Shown here: one piece after another, positions 1 through 7,051 of the stretch
How the letters are laid out: the number at the start of each line of letters is the position of its first letter
Numbering within the stretch: the first letter of the stretch is position 1
Assembly (NCBI GenBank): GCA_013314795.1
Contig: JABUEZ010000080.1
Coordinates: 1-8,430 of the forward strand
DNA: 8,430 nucleotides
Direction: 5' to 3'
From: Candidatus Profundicultor aquiphilus
GTDB taxonomy: Bacteria; Atribacterota; Atribacteria; Atribacterales; Caldatribacteriaceae
The notes under the pieces: model-generated
What the model was told of the DNA's origin: nothing
Seen by the model: the letters and a program-made list of their open reading frames with translations, nothing else
Database searches by the model: none
Translations under genes and position numbers: made by a program

Positions 1-1
1 C

Positions 2-850
2 CGGGGTGACGACCACATCTCGAACACCCCGCGTCAGGTGCTTCTGTATCGCGCCTTCGGGTTTCCGGTGCCTGAATTTGCCCATATCCCCATGATTTTG
101 GGCAAGGACCGTACCCGCCTTTCCAAGCGCCACGGTTCACCCTCCGTCACCTACTACCGGGATAAGGGGTACCTGCCGGAGGCCATGCTCAATTACCTGG
201 CTCGTCTTTCCTGGGCTACCGGGGAAGAGGAAAAGGAAATCTTCACCCGGGAAGAAATCATCGAACGCTTTTCCCTGGCCCAGGTTACCAAGCACGCCGC
301 AGTGTTTGACCTTGACAAGCTCAACTGGATGAACGGGGTCTACATCCGGGAAAGTGAGAACCGGTATCTCGTTTCCATTTTGAAGGATATACTTCTTCGG
401 GAAGGGCGCTTCCGGGAGGAAGACTTCACTCCTCCGTTTCTCTCTTACCTGGAGGGAGTGATCTCCATCATGAAGGACCGCCTGAAATACCTGGGACAGC
501 TTCTCGAGGAAGCAGACTACTTTTTCCGGGAGGATTTTGCCTTTCACCCTGAGGCCTTCGAAAAAATCCTTTTGGCTGAGGGAGCCGACCGGATTTTGTG
601 GGAATGCCTTGGGGTTCTCAAAACCCTTTCCCCTTTCACGGTGGAAACCCTGGAAAACGCCATCCGCCAAAAGGCCGAAGCCCTCGGTGTCAAGGCCGCA
701 TCCCTCATCCATCCCCTGCGGATTGCGGTCTCCGGGCAAAAAGTTGGCCCGGGCCTTTTTGAACTTCTGGCTGTGCTTGGGAAAGACCGGGTGATTTCCC
801 GCATCGAGCGGGCTCTGCGGGTTATCGAGGAACGGAAGCAATCGCTTTAA
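2..850 (+). CDS. gltX: Glutamyl-tRNA synthetase, C-terminal part (5' end outside window)
   Basis: GluRS charges tRNA-Glu (and in many bacteria also tRNA-Gln) with glutamate, in the cytoplasm, using ATP. The window holds the last 282 residues of a protein that is usually about 470-490 long, so the HIGH motif and N-terminal catalytic half lie to the left. The visible part opens with GDDHISNTPRQ, typical of the end of the class I catalytic core. The KMSKS-type loop follows as LSKRHG at visible residues 40-45, and the stem-contact region FDLDKLNWMNG lies near 102-112. The rest is the helical anticodon-binding domain, ending naturally at TAA 848-850. The frame is open from base 2, so the apparent GTG at 38 is internal and not a start. 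A GC-rich hairpin follows the stop. A tRNA-Glu gene lies about 7 kb downstream on the other strand. Identification is secure; whether the enzyme is discriminating cannot be judged from this part. Confidence 0.96.
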   Translation, partial: RGDDHISNTPRQVLLYRAFGFPVPEFAHIPMILGKDRTRLSKRHGSPSVTYYRDKGYLPEAMLNYLARLSWATGEEEKEIFTREEIIERFSLAQVTKHAAVFDLDKLNWMNGVYIRESENRYLVSILKDILLREGRFREEDFTPPFLSYLEGVISIMKDRLKYLGQLLEEADYFFREDFAFHPEAFEKILLAEGADRILWECLGVLKTLSPFTVETLENAIRQKAEALGVKAASLIHPLRIAVSGQKVGPGLFELLAVLGKDRVISRIERALRVIEERKQSL

Positions 851-857
851 CCAGAAC

Positions 858-882
858 GGCCCCAGGATTCCATTCTGGGGCC
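858..882 (+). terminator. Hairpin after gltX, possible terminator
   Basis: An 8-bp perfect GC-rich stem, GGCCCCAG (858-865) with CTGGGGCC (875-882), starts 8 bases after the gltX stop. The loop is 9 bases. No real T-run follows (only CCGATTCCTCTTGG), so this is not a classic intrinsic terminator. It may be a weak or protein-assisted terminator or a 3'-end stabilising hairpin. If it is leaky, gltX transcripts could read into the DUF433 gene. Confidence 0.45.
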
Positions 883-932
883 ACCGATTCCTCTTGGTTC
901 TGTGATCTTCACATCTTTCCCTTATTGTGGAT

Positions 933-1157
933 ATGGGCTCTCGAGAGAGAATTGTGGCCAGTCCAGATATTCTTTTGGGAAAACCGGTTATTCGGGGAAC
1001 CCGTATCGCGGTGGAGGATATCCTTCGTCGCTTGGCGGAAGGGATGACCATCGACGAGTTCCTTGAAGCATATCCCCACCTGAGGCGAGAGGATATTTTG
1101 AGTGCCCTGGCGTATTCTGCCAAAACCCTGGCTGGAGAAGAACTCATTGTTCCCTGA
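933..1157 (+). CDS. DUF433 antitoxin (VapB-like)
   Basis: A small protein of about 74 residues with the DUF433 signature: a beta start ERIVASPDILLGKP, then VIRGTRI, then an acidic helical half (DDI/LRRLAEGM, DEFLEAYPHL, EDILSALAY). DUF433 proteins are winged-helix DNA-binding antitoxins paired with DUF5615 PIN-like nucleases, and are expected to bind both the toxin and their own promoter. The partner follows directly here, overlapping by 11 bases, which supports translational coupling. The start is uncertain. ATG 933 fits the family N-terminus best, GTG 927 would add two residues, and neither has a recognisable Shine-Dalgarno sequence. GTG 954 has GAGAG upstream but would cut the conserved first strand. 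No convincing promoter is visible in the 82 bases after gltX. The reading frame is intact, unlike that of its toxin partner. Confidence 0.85.
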   Translation: MGSRERIVASPDILLGKPVIRGTRIAVEDILRRLAEGMTIDEFLEAYPHLRREDILSALAYSAKTLAGEELIVP

Positions 1158-1570
1158 TCTCGTGGCCGACGAAAACGTTGGCTTTCGGATTGTCCGGATT
1201 CTCAGAAATTCCGGGTTTTGAAGTTCTTTCGGTGGTTGAATCTTGCTCCGGTAGTTCGGATCGGGAGGTCCTCGATTTTGCCAGAAAACGGAAAGCCATT
1301 TTCGTTACTGGGGACCACGATTTTGGCGAATGGGTTTTTGCCCATCACGAACCGAGTTTCGATATGAAATACCAGGCTATCACCGTGTCCCTTATGCAGG
1401 TTTTGAAAAGTACGTCTTCGGAAGATATAGAGATTCTGGCCCCGTTTTTTTGGGCCTTCGTGAATAGCAGTGTCATCTTCCCTCCAGGTTTTCAACACAT
1501 GTCTCCGGTTTACCCCTTTTTCCCCTTCAAAAGTAGTATCTCGATTTCCTCAGGGGGGAGAGGATGGTAG
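1147..1570 (+). pseudogene. DUF5615 PIN-like toxin, interrupted by a +1 frameshift
   Basis: DUF5615 proteins are PIN-like (Mut7-C/VapC-type) predicted RNases paired with DUF433 antitoxins. The N-terminal piece reads from TTG 1147, with GGAGAA 7 bases upstream inside the antitoxin gene, as LVADENVGFRIVRILRNSGF. It then hits TGA at 1219-1221. Removing one T from the TTTT run at 1216-1219 joins it exactly to GFEVLSVVES in the next frame. The downstream part continues with the conserved SGSSDREVLDFARKRKAIF and TGDHDFGEWVF blocks, so all expected acidic positions remain (DEN, SSD, DHDFG). The joined product would be about 140 residues. The last roughly 60 do not resemble the family clearly, and the frame runs 61 bases into the 3' end of the convergent GGDEF/EAL gene. 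Decay, a sequencing error in the T-run, or +1 recoding at TTT-TGA could all explain it. Plain decay or error is most likely. Confidence 0.78.
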
Positions 1571-4500
1571 TAATAGTATCCCTGGACCTCGTAGCACCCC
1601 TGTTTCACCACAAACTCCAGTTGCTGTTCGGTTTCCACCCCTTCGGCAATCACGGCGGCGTCGATGGATCGCGCCAGGTGAATCATATTTTCGGCAATGG
1701 ATCGATCCCGGAGGTTGTAGGGAGCGTTATGGAAGAAACGCTGATCCAGTTTGATGCGGTCAACAGGAAGCATTTTCAGTCTGAGGATGGAGGAGTATCC
1801 CACCCCAAAGTCATCTAGGGCAATGCGCACCCCCAGGTGTTTCAGATTTTGCAGTAAGGCAATGACTTCGTCGGGGTTATGGAAGATGGCACTCTCGGTG
1901 ATCTCGAGTTCCAGAACCCCGGGGGAAAGAGAAGTATCTTCCAGTATCCGGCGTACTTTTTCCACCAGTTGCGGGTCGCGGAGCTGGACCGGAGAGAGAT
2001 TCACCGCCAGGCGAGGGATGTGAATCCCCTTTTTCTGCCAGGATGTAACCAGGGAACAGGCCTTTTGCAGTACCCATTCTCCGATGGGGACAATGAGTCC
2101 TTTTTGTTCGGCCAGGGGAATAAAGGATGCCGGCAGGAGCAATCCGAACTCGGGGTGCTGCCAGCGTAACAGGGCTTCAATCCCCACGATGTTTCCGGTG
2201 GCCACATCCACCTGGGGCTGGTAGTAAATGACCAGTTCCTCCTTATGCATTGCTTTGTAAAGGCCGCTAATGAGGGTCTGTCTTTGCTGGGCCTCTGCTT
2301 TCAAATGAGGAGAGCAGAATGCATAGTGACCCTCCCCTTTTGCTTTGGCCGCATACATGGCGAGATCCGCAGCCTGGATGAGTTCTTCTGGCGATTTGCC
2401 GTCTTCCGGGTAAAGGGCAATTCCACAGCTTGCGGTGATGAAAAATTCCTGGTTTCCGACAAAGAAAGGCTTGTGGAACTCCCGTAAAACCCTTTCTACC
2501 ACGGGCAGGGTTTCGTCAGCATGGTTGATGCCATCGAGTAACACCAGAAACTCATCTCCTCCAAAGCGGCCCACGGTGTCGTACTCACGGACACAGCCTG
2601 TAAGGCGCTGGGCGACGTGTTTCAGAATCTGGTCGCCCACTTTATGTCCTTCAGAGTCGTTGATCACTTTGAAGGAATCAAGATCCAAGAAAACCACCGC
2701 TACCAGTTTCCCGGTGCGTTTGGCATATTGCAGGGATTTTTGCAGGCGGTCCATAAAGAGCGTTCGGTTGGGTAATCCGGTAAGAGCATCGTGAAGGGCC
2801 ATGTGCTCGAGCCGTTCTTCGGCTTTCACCCGCACCAGTGCTTCGGTGAGGACATTGCTCAAAATCTTGAGTGATTCCTGCTTGTGTCCAGACCATGGCA
2901 TTCTGTGATAGGCACCCAGAATGAGGATACCGAGCATTGTTTCATCGTTTTGCAGTGGGACAAACATCATAGAATGCAGTTTTTCTCTTGCCAGGAGTTT
3001 ACTCAGGTGTTCCTTGTCGGCGGGAGGGAGCGTTTTATCGTCCACCCAAAGGGGTACTCCGCGTTTGATGCGGGTTTTAAGGAAGGTAAGCTCGTCTGAC
3101 TCGACTCCGTTGGTACTGCTCCCAAAATTGACCCTGTAACGCAAACTTCCATCTTTGCCAAACACGCCCAGGAAGGCCCAGGGCATATTCAGTTTCGTTG
3201 CTATCGTGTACAGGACCTTCCTCAGATTTTCCTCGACATCCTGGAGCTGGGATCCGATAAACTGGGAAGAAACACTGGCAATCAGCTCCTGAGCGTTCAG
3301 CTGATCCCGGTTTTCTTCCAGGCGCCTCAAGTGCACCTGGCGGACGAAGAGCAATACAATAATGACTAGGCCGGAGAGGGCAGTGACGAGAATCTGGGTT
3401 AACACGGTTTCGGGAGGATTTCCCATTAACTGGGGGCTGATCCAGAGGTAGGCCTGGGTGGAGAAGAACACCGCGCTCACCATTGCAAAAGTCCAGCGGC
3501 TTCCTGACAGGATGGAGGGCAGGATAAAGGGTAGAAGCGACAGGGCAATGAAGATATCCGATCTTCCGAGAACCCTGGTGATTTCAAACCAGAGGAGGAA
3601 AGCCGAAAAGGAGAGCACGGCACCGACCAGAGTGTCGCGACGCTTTTCTGGTATTTCCAGGACGGTGAGGCAATGAAGACCCATTCCCAGGAAGATAATC
3701 ATTACTCCCCAGAAAATCCGGTTTTCCAGAGAGGGTCTCTGCGCAATGATTGCCAGTGCGGCGTACCCAAAACCGGCCAGAATGTATATTCCACCCAGAA
3801 AGCGATACAGGGCAACCTTATCGGTTTCGCTCAGGATTTCACCTTTGGCCACATTTTGGGCAAACTGTCGGGGTTTGAGTCCCCAGAATTCTTGATGGGT
3901 TCTAATGAACCTGTAGAAAAGCGTCATTGGTAAGAGGGCGATTCCTGGTGCTAAATTGGACAGCTCTGGGAGATGCTGGGGTACAAAAATTCGATCCAAG
4001 AATATTCCTGATGCAATGGCCAGAAGGAGCGAAAAAGCAAGAAGGGCCCCTTGCCTTTTCTGCGCCGGGTCTTTTGACTTGCACCCTAATCTGAGAAGAA
4101 GGAAACTGGAAAGCACCACCGAGATGGTGCAGTAAAACTGAAAGAGAAGGTTCCAGAAATCCATGACTGGTAGAACCACCCATGCTGAGTTTACCAACAC
4201 AAGGTGCTGTGTTTTTTGGGCCAATTCGGGTAGGAGTGAAAAGGCGGTTAGGCTTAAAAGGGCTGGAAGATACACCAGAACGTGTGCCCACCATTTCTGG
4301 CAGAAGCGATTTTTATGCAGGATTAGGAAAAGATGAAATAGCACGCTGTAGACTGTGGTCCAGCCCAGGGCCGATATCCGCTGCCAGAAAAAGGCCTGGT
4401 CGTAAGAGGGGGCTACCCTCACCAAAACCAGTCCCAGTGACCACAGTCCCACCAGGGCGCATGCTGTGTGCATAAGGCAAATTCGAATATCTTTGTGGAA

Positions 4501-4584
4501 GTAATTGAGGAGTTGCAAGGCCAGGGAAACTGCAGAGATAGCGACGAACAGAAGACCCACTGTCAGGATATTGGCCAGGAACAC
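1510..4584 (-). CDS. Membrane-bound GAF-GGDEF-EAL c-di-GMP turnover protein
   Basis: A 1024-residue protein that should make and/or degrade c-di-GMP in response to a membrane or small-molecule signal. About 11-13 hydrophobic segments lie in residues 1-415: a first block (1-230) resembling the 7TM module of histidine-kinase N-termini, then a second block (about 260-415). A charged linker and a GAF-like domain (about 445-585) follow. GGDEF spans about 590-755, with intact GGDEF at 675-679 and the inhibitory I-site RxxD at 666-669. EAL spans about 770-1015, with EALLRW (E803), NLSP (N862), LELEITE (E894/E897), DDFG (D924, D925), IKLD (K945), AEGVE (E981) and QGY (Q1001). Both catalytic centres therefore look active, although the net direction cannot be read from sequence. 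The start is GTG 4584; GGAGGAAG lies upstream at a rather long spacing and no other in-frame start exists. The 3' end overlaps the broken toxin frame. Confidence 0.95.
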   Translation of the reverse strand: MFLANILTVGLLFVAISAVSLALQLLNYFHKDIRICLMHTACALVGLWSLGLVLVRVAPSYDQAFFWQRISALGWTTVYSVLFHLFLILHKNRFCQKWWAHVLVYLPALLSLTAFSLLPELAQKTQHLVLVNSAWVVLPVMDFWNLLFQFYCTISVVLSSFLLLRLGCKSKDPAQKRQGALLAFSLLLAIASGIFLDRIFVPQHLPELSNLAPGIALLPMTLFYRFIRTHQEFWGLKPRQFAQNVAKGEILSETDKVALYRFLGGIYILAGFGYAALAIIAQRPSLENRIFWGVMIIFLGMGLHCLTVLEIPEKRRDTLVGAVLSFSAFLLWFEITRVLGRSDIFIALSLLPFILPSILSGSRWTFAMVSAVFFSTQAYLWISPQLMGNPPETVLTQILVTALSGLVIIVLLFVRQVHLRRLEENRDQLNAQELIASVSSQFIGSQLQDVEENLRKVLYTIATKLNMPWAFLGVFGKDGSLRYRVNFGSSTNGVESDELTFLKTRIKRGVPLWVDDKTLPPADKEHLSKLLAREKLHSMMFVPLQNDETMLGILILGAYHRMPWSGHKQESLKILSNVLTEALVRVKAEERLEHMALHDALTGLPNRTLFMDRLQKSLQYAKRTGKLVAVVFLDLDSFKVINDSEGHKVGDQILKHVAQRLTGCVREYDTVGRFGGDEFLVLLDGINHADETLPVVERVLREFHKPFFVGNQEFFITASCGIALYPEDGKSPEELIQAADLAMYAAKAKGEGHYAFCSPHLKAEAQQRQTLISGLYKAMHKEELVIYYQPQVDVATGNIVGIEALLRWQHPEFGLLLPASFIPLAEQKGLIVPIGEWVLQKACSLVTSWQKKGIHIPRLAVNLSPVQLRDPQLVEKVRRILEDTSLSPGVLELEITESAIFHNPDEVIALLQNLKHLGVRIALDDFGVGYSSILRLKMLPVDRIKLDQRFFHNAPYNLRDRSIAENMIHLARSIDAAVIAEGVETEQQLEFVVKQGCYEVQGYYYYHPLPPEEIEILLLKGKKG

Positions 4585-4650
4585 GTTCTGGAACTCTTCC
4601 TCCGTTTATTACTTTCGCAAAATTTTTTGTGACAAAAATATCAGGAAGGT

Positions 4651-4679
4651 ATTGTATCATGCTCGGAAATGATCGCCAA
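4651..4679 (-). promoter_or_regulatory. Predicted sigma70-type promoter of the GGDEF/EAL gene
   Basis: Read on the minus strand: TTGGCG (-35, 4679-4674), a 17-base spacer, then TACAAT (-10, 4656-4651). Each box matches the consensus well (4/6 and 5/6) and the spacing is ideal. Transcription would start near 4644, giving a leader of about 60 bases that contains the GGAGGAAG ribosome binding site. A weaker alternative, TTGTCA-17-GTAATA, lies closer to the gene. This is a prediction from boxes only. Confidence 0.6.
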
Positions 4680-4876
4680 TCCGGGGGCAGACGGTTGTAC
4701 ACCAAAAGAGCGATTGAATTTTTACTCTACTCGCCTGTACCTGAGCACCCACCGTAACTTTAGGAGGAGCAATATCTCTGGGGGGTCCAGAAAAAGAGGT
4801 CCAAAAGCGATGATGGGTGGAAAAACCGCTTGGGCCAGAACTGGAGGGCTTCGAGTTACCCGAAGGGGTGGTTTTC

Positions 4877-4885
4877 TGTTATAGT
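4877..4885 (+). promoter_or_regulatory. Extended -10 promoter of the exonuclease gene
   Basis: TGT followed by TATAGT (4880-4885) is an extended -10 (TGn plus a 5/6 -10 box). No good -35 lies at 16-18 bases; the closest is TTACCC at 18. The expected start of transcription, about 4892-4894, practically coincides with the first codon of the exonuclease gene, implying a leaderless or nearly leaderless mRNA. The 12-base string TTTTCTGTTATA here recurs upstream of the gene at 8244. Confidence 0.55.
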
Positions 4886-4893
4886 ATAGATGG

Positions 4894-5805
4894 GTGATGA
4901 AGATGCTCGTATCGGTTGTGGACATTGAAACCTGTGGGCTGGTGGAAGAGCTGGAATACCTCGATTACCGGTACCTGAAGAATCGGGGACGGGAGAAGAC
5001 CGATGAAGAGGTGGAGCGGGGGTTATCGCTCAATCCCTTTCTGGCACATGTAGTGTCCCTGGCTTTGGTCCATGTGCAGGACGACCGGATCGAGGAAGGG
5101 GTGGTGTACTACCTTTCAGATGGAGGGGATGAGGAGTTCGTCGATGAACGGACGGTGGGAGGGGAAATCATCGAGATTAGCTTTCACCCGGTGCCCTGTC
5201 CGAAGATGCCGAGGGATTTATCGGATGGAGAGAGGATGATTCTGGAAAGCTTCTGGACGGAAATCCAGGAGAGTGAGCGGGTCGTGACCTACAACGGGCG
5301 GGGCTTTGACCTGCCGGTTCTACGTTTACGGAGCATGCTGTATAACCTGCCGGTGCGAAAAGAGCTGGAATTATCCCGCTACGGGAGAGTGGGAGATTTT
5401 CACCTGGATTTGGCTGATTTCCTTTTTACCAAGGACGATCAAAAATTTACCCTGGATTTCGTTTGCCGGCGATTTGGGATCGAAATCGGCAAAGGTGGGA
5501 TGGACGGGTCGAAGGTGCACGATGTGTTTGTGCATGGGGGATATCGGGACATTGCCGAATATAACTGTAACGATGCTTTGATGACGGCGCTTTTGTATTT
5601 GCGGCTTCTGCCCTATGTGGGAGAGGAAGAGGCCAGCCTTCCCAGTGAGCGGCAGATTGATTATCTCGCCAAGCTCCTGGCTAAGCTTGAGGGGAGGGAG
5701 AAAGAGGCCACACGCCAGCTTTTTGTGTGGTTCCAGGAAAGCGGGGTGCTCACCCGGGATGGGGCCAGCCGGTTGATCGATTACCTGAAATCCCTGAATG
5801 TTTGA
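4894..5805 (+). CDS. PolB-like DEDDy 3'-5' exonuclease (predicted)
   Basis: A 303-residue protein of the PolB-exonuclease-like group within the RNase H fold, predicted to remove nucleotides from DNA 3' ends using two metal ions. The active-site motifs are in order: ExoI DIET (D10, E12), ExoII TYNGRGFDLP (N134, D139), and ExoIII EYNCNDA (Y223, D227), the DEDDy pattern. HLDLADFL near 170-177 is also typical of this group. After about residue 250 comes a small extra module, SERQIDYLAKLL ... LTRDGASRLIDYL, like the short Q-x-x-x-L / LT-x-x-x-AS-x-LI modules appended to some DNA-related proteins. Possible starts are GTG 4894, ATG 4897 and ATG 4903. None has a Shine-Dalgarno sequence, and the promoter -10 ends only 8 bases before GTG 4894, so leaderless translation is likely. 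The DUF362 gene follows within 40 bases. The family assignment is firm, but substrate and role are not known from sequence. Confidence 0.87.
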   Translation: MMKMLVSVVDIETCGLVEELEYLDYRYLKNRGREKTDEEVERGLSLNPFLAHVVSLALVHVQDDRIEEGVVYYLSDGGDEEFVDERTVGGEIIEISFHPVPCPKMPRDLSDGERMILESFWTEIQESERVVTYNGRGFDLPVLRLRSMLYNLPVRKELELSRYGRVGDFHLDLADFLFTKDDQKFTLDFVCRRFGIEIGKGGMDGSKVHDVFVHGGYRDIAEYNCNDALMTALLYLRLLPYVGEEEASLPSERQIDYLAKLLAKLEGREKEATRQLFVWFQESGVLTRDGASRLIDYLKSLNV

Positions 5806-5827
5806 AATAGATTGGCCAAAATATCGG

Positions 5828-5834
5828 AAGGAGG
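5828..5834 (+). promoter_or_regulatory. Ribosome binding site that decides the DUF362 start
   Basis: AAGGAGG is a near-perfect Shine-Dalgarno sequence. It ends 8 bases before GTG 5843 but only 2 bases before ATG 5837. The same motif and the same 8-base gap to a GTG occur at the gene starting at 8244, which argues for GTG 5843 as the real start here. An in-frame ATG at 5798, overlapping the end of the exonuclease gene, has no such site. Confidence 0.75.
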
Positions 5835-5842
5835 TTATGACA

Positions 5843-6955
5843 GTGTCTGCCCCAGTATACATGATCAACATGCGGGCCGATAGCGAGAATGATTCAGTTC
5901 TGGTGCGTTTAAAAAAGCTCACCCGACGGTTGGTGGAAGGGAGGGTGGAGCGAAACGACTTTGTGGCGGTGAAGCTCCATTTTGGAGAGCGGGGAAACCA
6001 CGGGTTTCTCCGGCCGGTGTTTGTGCGCTACATTGTGGAAGCCATCCGGGAGTTCGGTGCCAAACCCTTTTTGACCGACACCAATACCCTTTATACCGGC
6101 TTTCGCCATAACGCCGTGGACCACCTGGAAACGGCCCTGTTCCATGGGTTTGGGTATCCGGCGGTTCCGGCTCCCATCATCATTGCCGACGGACTGCGAG
6201 GGAATGAGGAGGTAGAGGTGGAAATCGACGGGAACCACTTTAAAACCGTCAAAATTGCCCGGGCCATCCATGAGGCCGATTTTTTGTTCGCCGTGACTCA
6301 CGTCAAAGGGCACATGGAAGCGGGTCTTGGGGGTGCCATCAAAAACGTCGGCATGGGCTGTGCCGCCCGGGCCGGAAAACAGATGCAGCACGGGGAAACC
6401 TTTTTCCCGGAACCCAGGGAGGAAAAGTGCATCGGTTGCCGGCGCTGCATCATTCATTGTCCCACCCAGGCCCTTTTTTTGAACGAGCGAAAGAAGGCGG
6501 AGTTGAAAAGGGAGCTCTGCATCGGCTGTGCGGAGTGTTTGCTGTACTGCCCCACTGAGGCCATTGAACCGTCCTGGTCTTCGTCGAGTGCGCTTCTTCA
6601 GGAAAGGATGGTGGAGTACGCCCTGGGTGCTTTGCAGGGGAAGGGCGAGAAGGTGGCCTTTTTGAACTTCATTACCGATGTGAGCCCCGACTGCGATTGC
6701 GCTCCCTGGCATGATGCTTCACTCGTTCCTGATGTGGGCATTCTGGGAAGCCACGACATCGTGGCCATTGATCAGGCTTCAGGAGATCTCATCCGGGCTT
6801 CCCAGGGGTTACCGGGGACTAAGCTCGAGAAAGCCATGGCTCCGGGGACGGATAAGTTCCTCGATGTTCACCCGAAGGCTCACTGGCAGAATCAACTTGA
6901 TTACGCCGAAAAACTGGGCCTGGGCCAAAGGGCCTACACGCTTCAGTCCGTATAG
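5843..6955 (+). CDS. DUF362 protein with two 4Fe-4S clusters
   Basis: A 370-residue protein (from GTG 5843) of the DUF362 family, which binds iron-sulfur clusters and is usually annotated as an uncharacterised or ferredoxin-like Fe-S protein. The N-terminal part has the family's VAVKLHFGERGNHGFLRP, FLTDTNTLYTG and FAVTHVKGHMEAGLGGAIKN blocks. Two ferredoxin motifs follow, CIGCRRCIIHCP (about 196-207) and CIGCAECLLYCP (about 226-237), giving eight cysteines for two 4Fe-4S clusters. Another cysteine motif, SPDCDC (about 281-286), and DVGILGSHDIVAIDQASGDL complete the family pattern. There is no signal peptide or membrane segment, so it is cytoplasmic. Its likely role is electron transfer or Fe-S-dependent redox chemistry in an anaerobe; the actual reaction is unknown. 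It lies 37 bases after the exonuclease stop, most likely in one operon, although a functional link between the two is not obvious. Confidence 0.92.
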   Translation: MSAPVYMINMRADSENDSVLVRLKKLTRRLVEGRVERNDFVAVKLHFGERGNHGFLRPVFVRYIVEAIREFGAKPFLTDTNTLYTGFRHNAVDHLETALFHGFGYPAVPAPIIIADGLRGNEEVEVEIDGNHFKTVKIARAIHEADFLFAVTHVKGHMEAGLGGAIKNVGMGCAARAGKQMQHGETFFPEPREEKCIGCRRCIIHCPTQALFLNERKKAELKRELCIGCAECLLYCPTEAIEPSWSSSSALLQERMVEYALGALQGKGEKVAFLNFITDVSPDCDCAPWHDASLVPDVGILGSHDIVAIDQASGDLIRASQGLPGTKLEKAMAPGTDKFLDVHPKAHWQNQLDYAEKLGLGQRAYTLQSV

Positions 6956-6997
6956 GACTTTCGGCCTATGGAGGCCTTAGGTGGACCGACAATCCTG

Positions 6998-7051
6998 AAA
7001 AAACCAGTTTACCCTGCCCTTTAAAGGTGCCCTCGAAGGGTAGGGTAAACT
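6998..7051 (-). terminator. Intrinsic terminator of the Panacea gene, shared by converging genes
   Basis: A 16-bp stem, 7006-7021 (AGTTTACCCTGCCCTT) with 7036-7051 (AAGGGTAGGGTAAACT), contains a single G-T wobble and encloses a 14-base loop. On the minus strand it is followed by GG and six Ts (A-run 6998-7003), a classic intrinsic terminator for the Panacea gene, whose stop codon overlaps the stem. Seen from the plus strand, the stem follows the DUF362 stop but has no T-run, so it would terminate that operon less efficiently. A small GGCCT/AGGCC hairpin at 6963-6976 precedes it. Confidence 0.82.

Larger units (their letters stand above)
4585..4893. other. 309-base divergent intergenic control region
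   Basis: This gap separates the GGDEF/EAL gene (leftward) from the exonuclease gene (rightward). The left third holds the minus-strand promoter and leader. The right end holds the extended -10 of the exonuclease gene. Between them are several short inverted repeats: GTACA/TGTAC around 4694-4741, TCTGG/CCAGA near 4776-4792, CTTCG/CGAAG near 4849-4866, and AAAACC with GGTTTT enclosing about 4821-4875. An AGGAGG at about 4763-4768 is followed by no start codon. Frames across the region lack coding character. No known riboswitch consensus was recognised, including the c-di-GMP types that would fit the neighbouring gene. Confidence 0.5.

Noticed and set aside
137..1147. 336-codon open frame on the minus strand opposite gltX and the DUF433 gene
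   Set aside because: It spans two clearly real plus-strand genes and the gap between them, has no recognisable domain, and is best explained as a shadow of their codon use.
1438..1456. GGCCC ... GGGCC hairpin as a terminator for the GGDEF/EAL gene
   Set aside because: Only 5 bp of stem, and the T-run is in the loop rather than after the stem, so it does not fit an intrinsic terminator on either strand.
4669..4884. 71-codon plus-strand frame in the divergent intergenic region
   Set aside because: It is basic and low in complexity with no Shine-Dalgarno sequence, and it ends inside the exonuclease -10 box. It overlaps regulatory sequence rather than behaving like a gene.
4644..4893. c-di-GMP riboswitch controlling the adjacent c-di-GMP enzyme
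   Set aside because: The conserved core of the c-di-GMP-I and -II classes was not found. Local hairpins exist but lie mostly outside any predicted leader transcript.
5909..6712. 267-codon open frame on the minus strand opposite the DUF362 gene
   Set aside because: It lies entirely antisense to a well-supported conserved gene and has no family resemblance or ribosome binding site.
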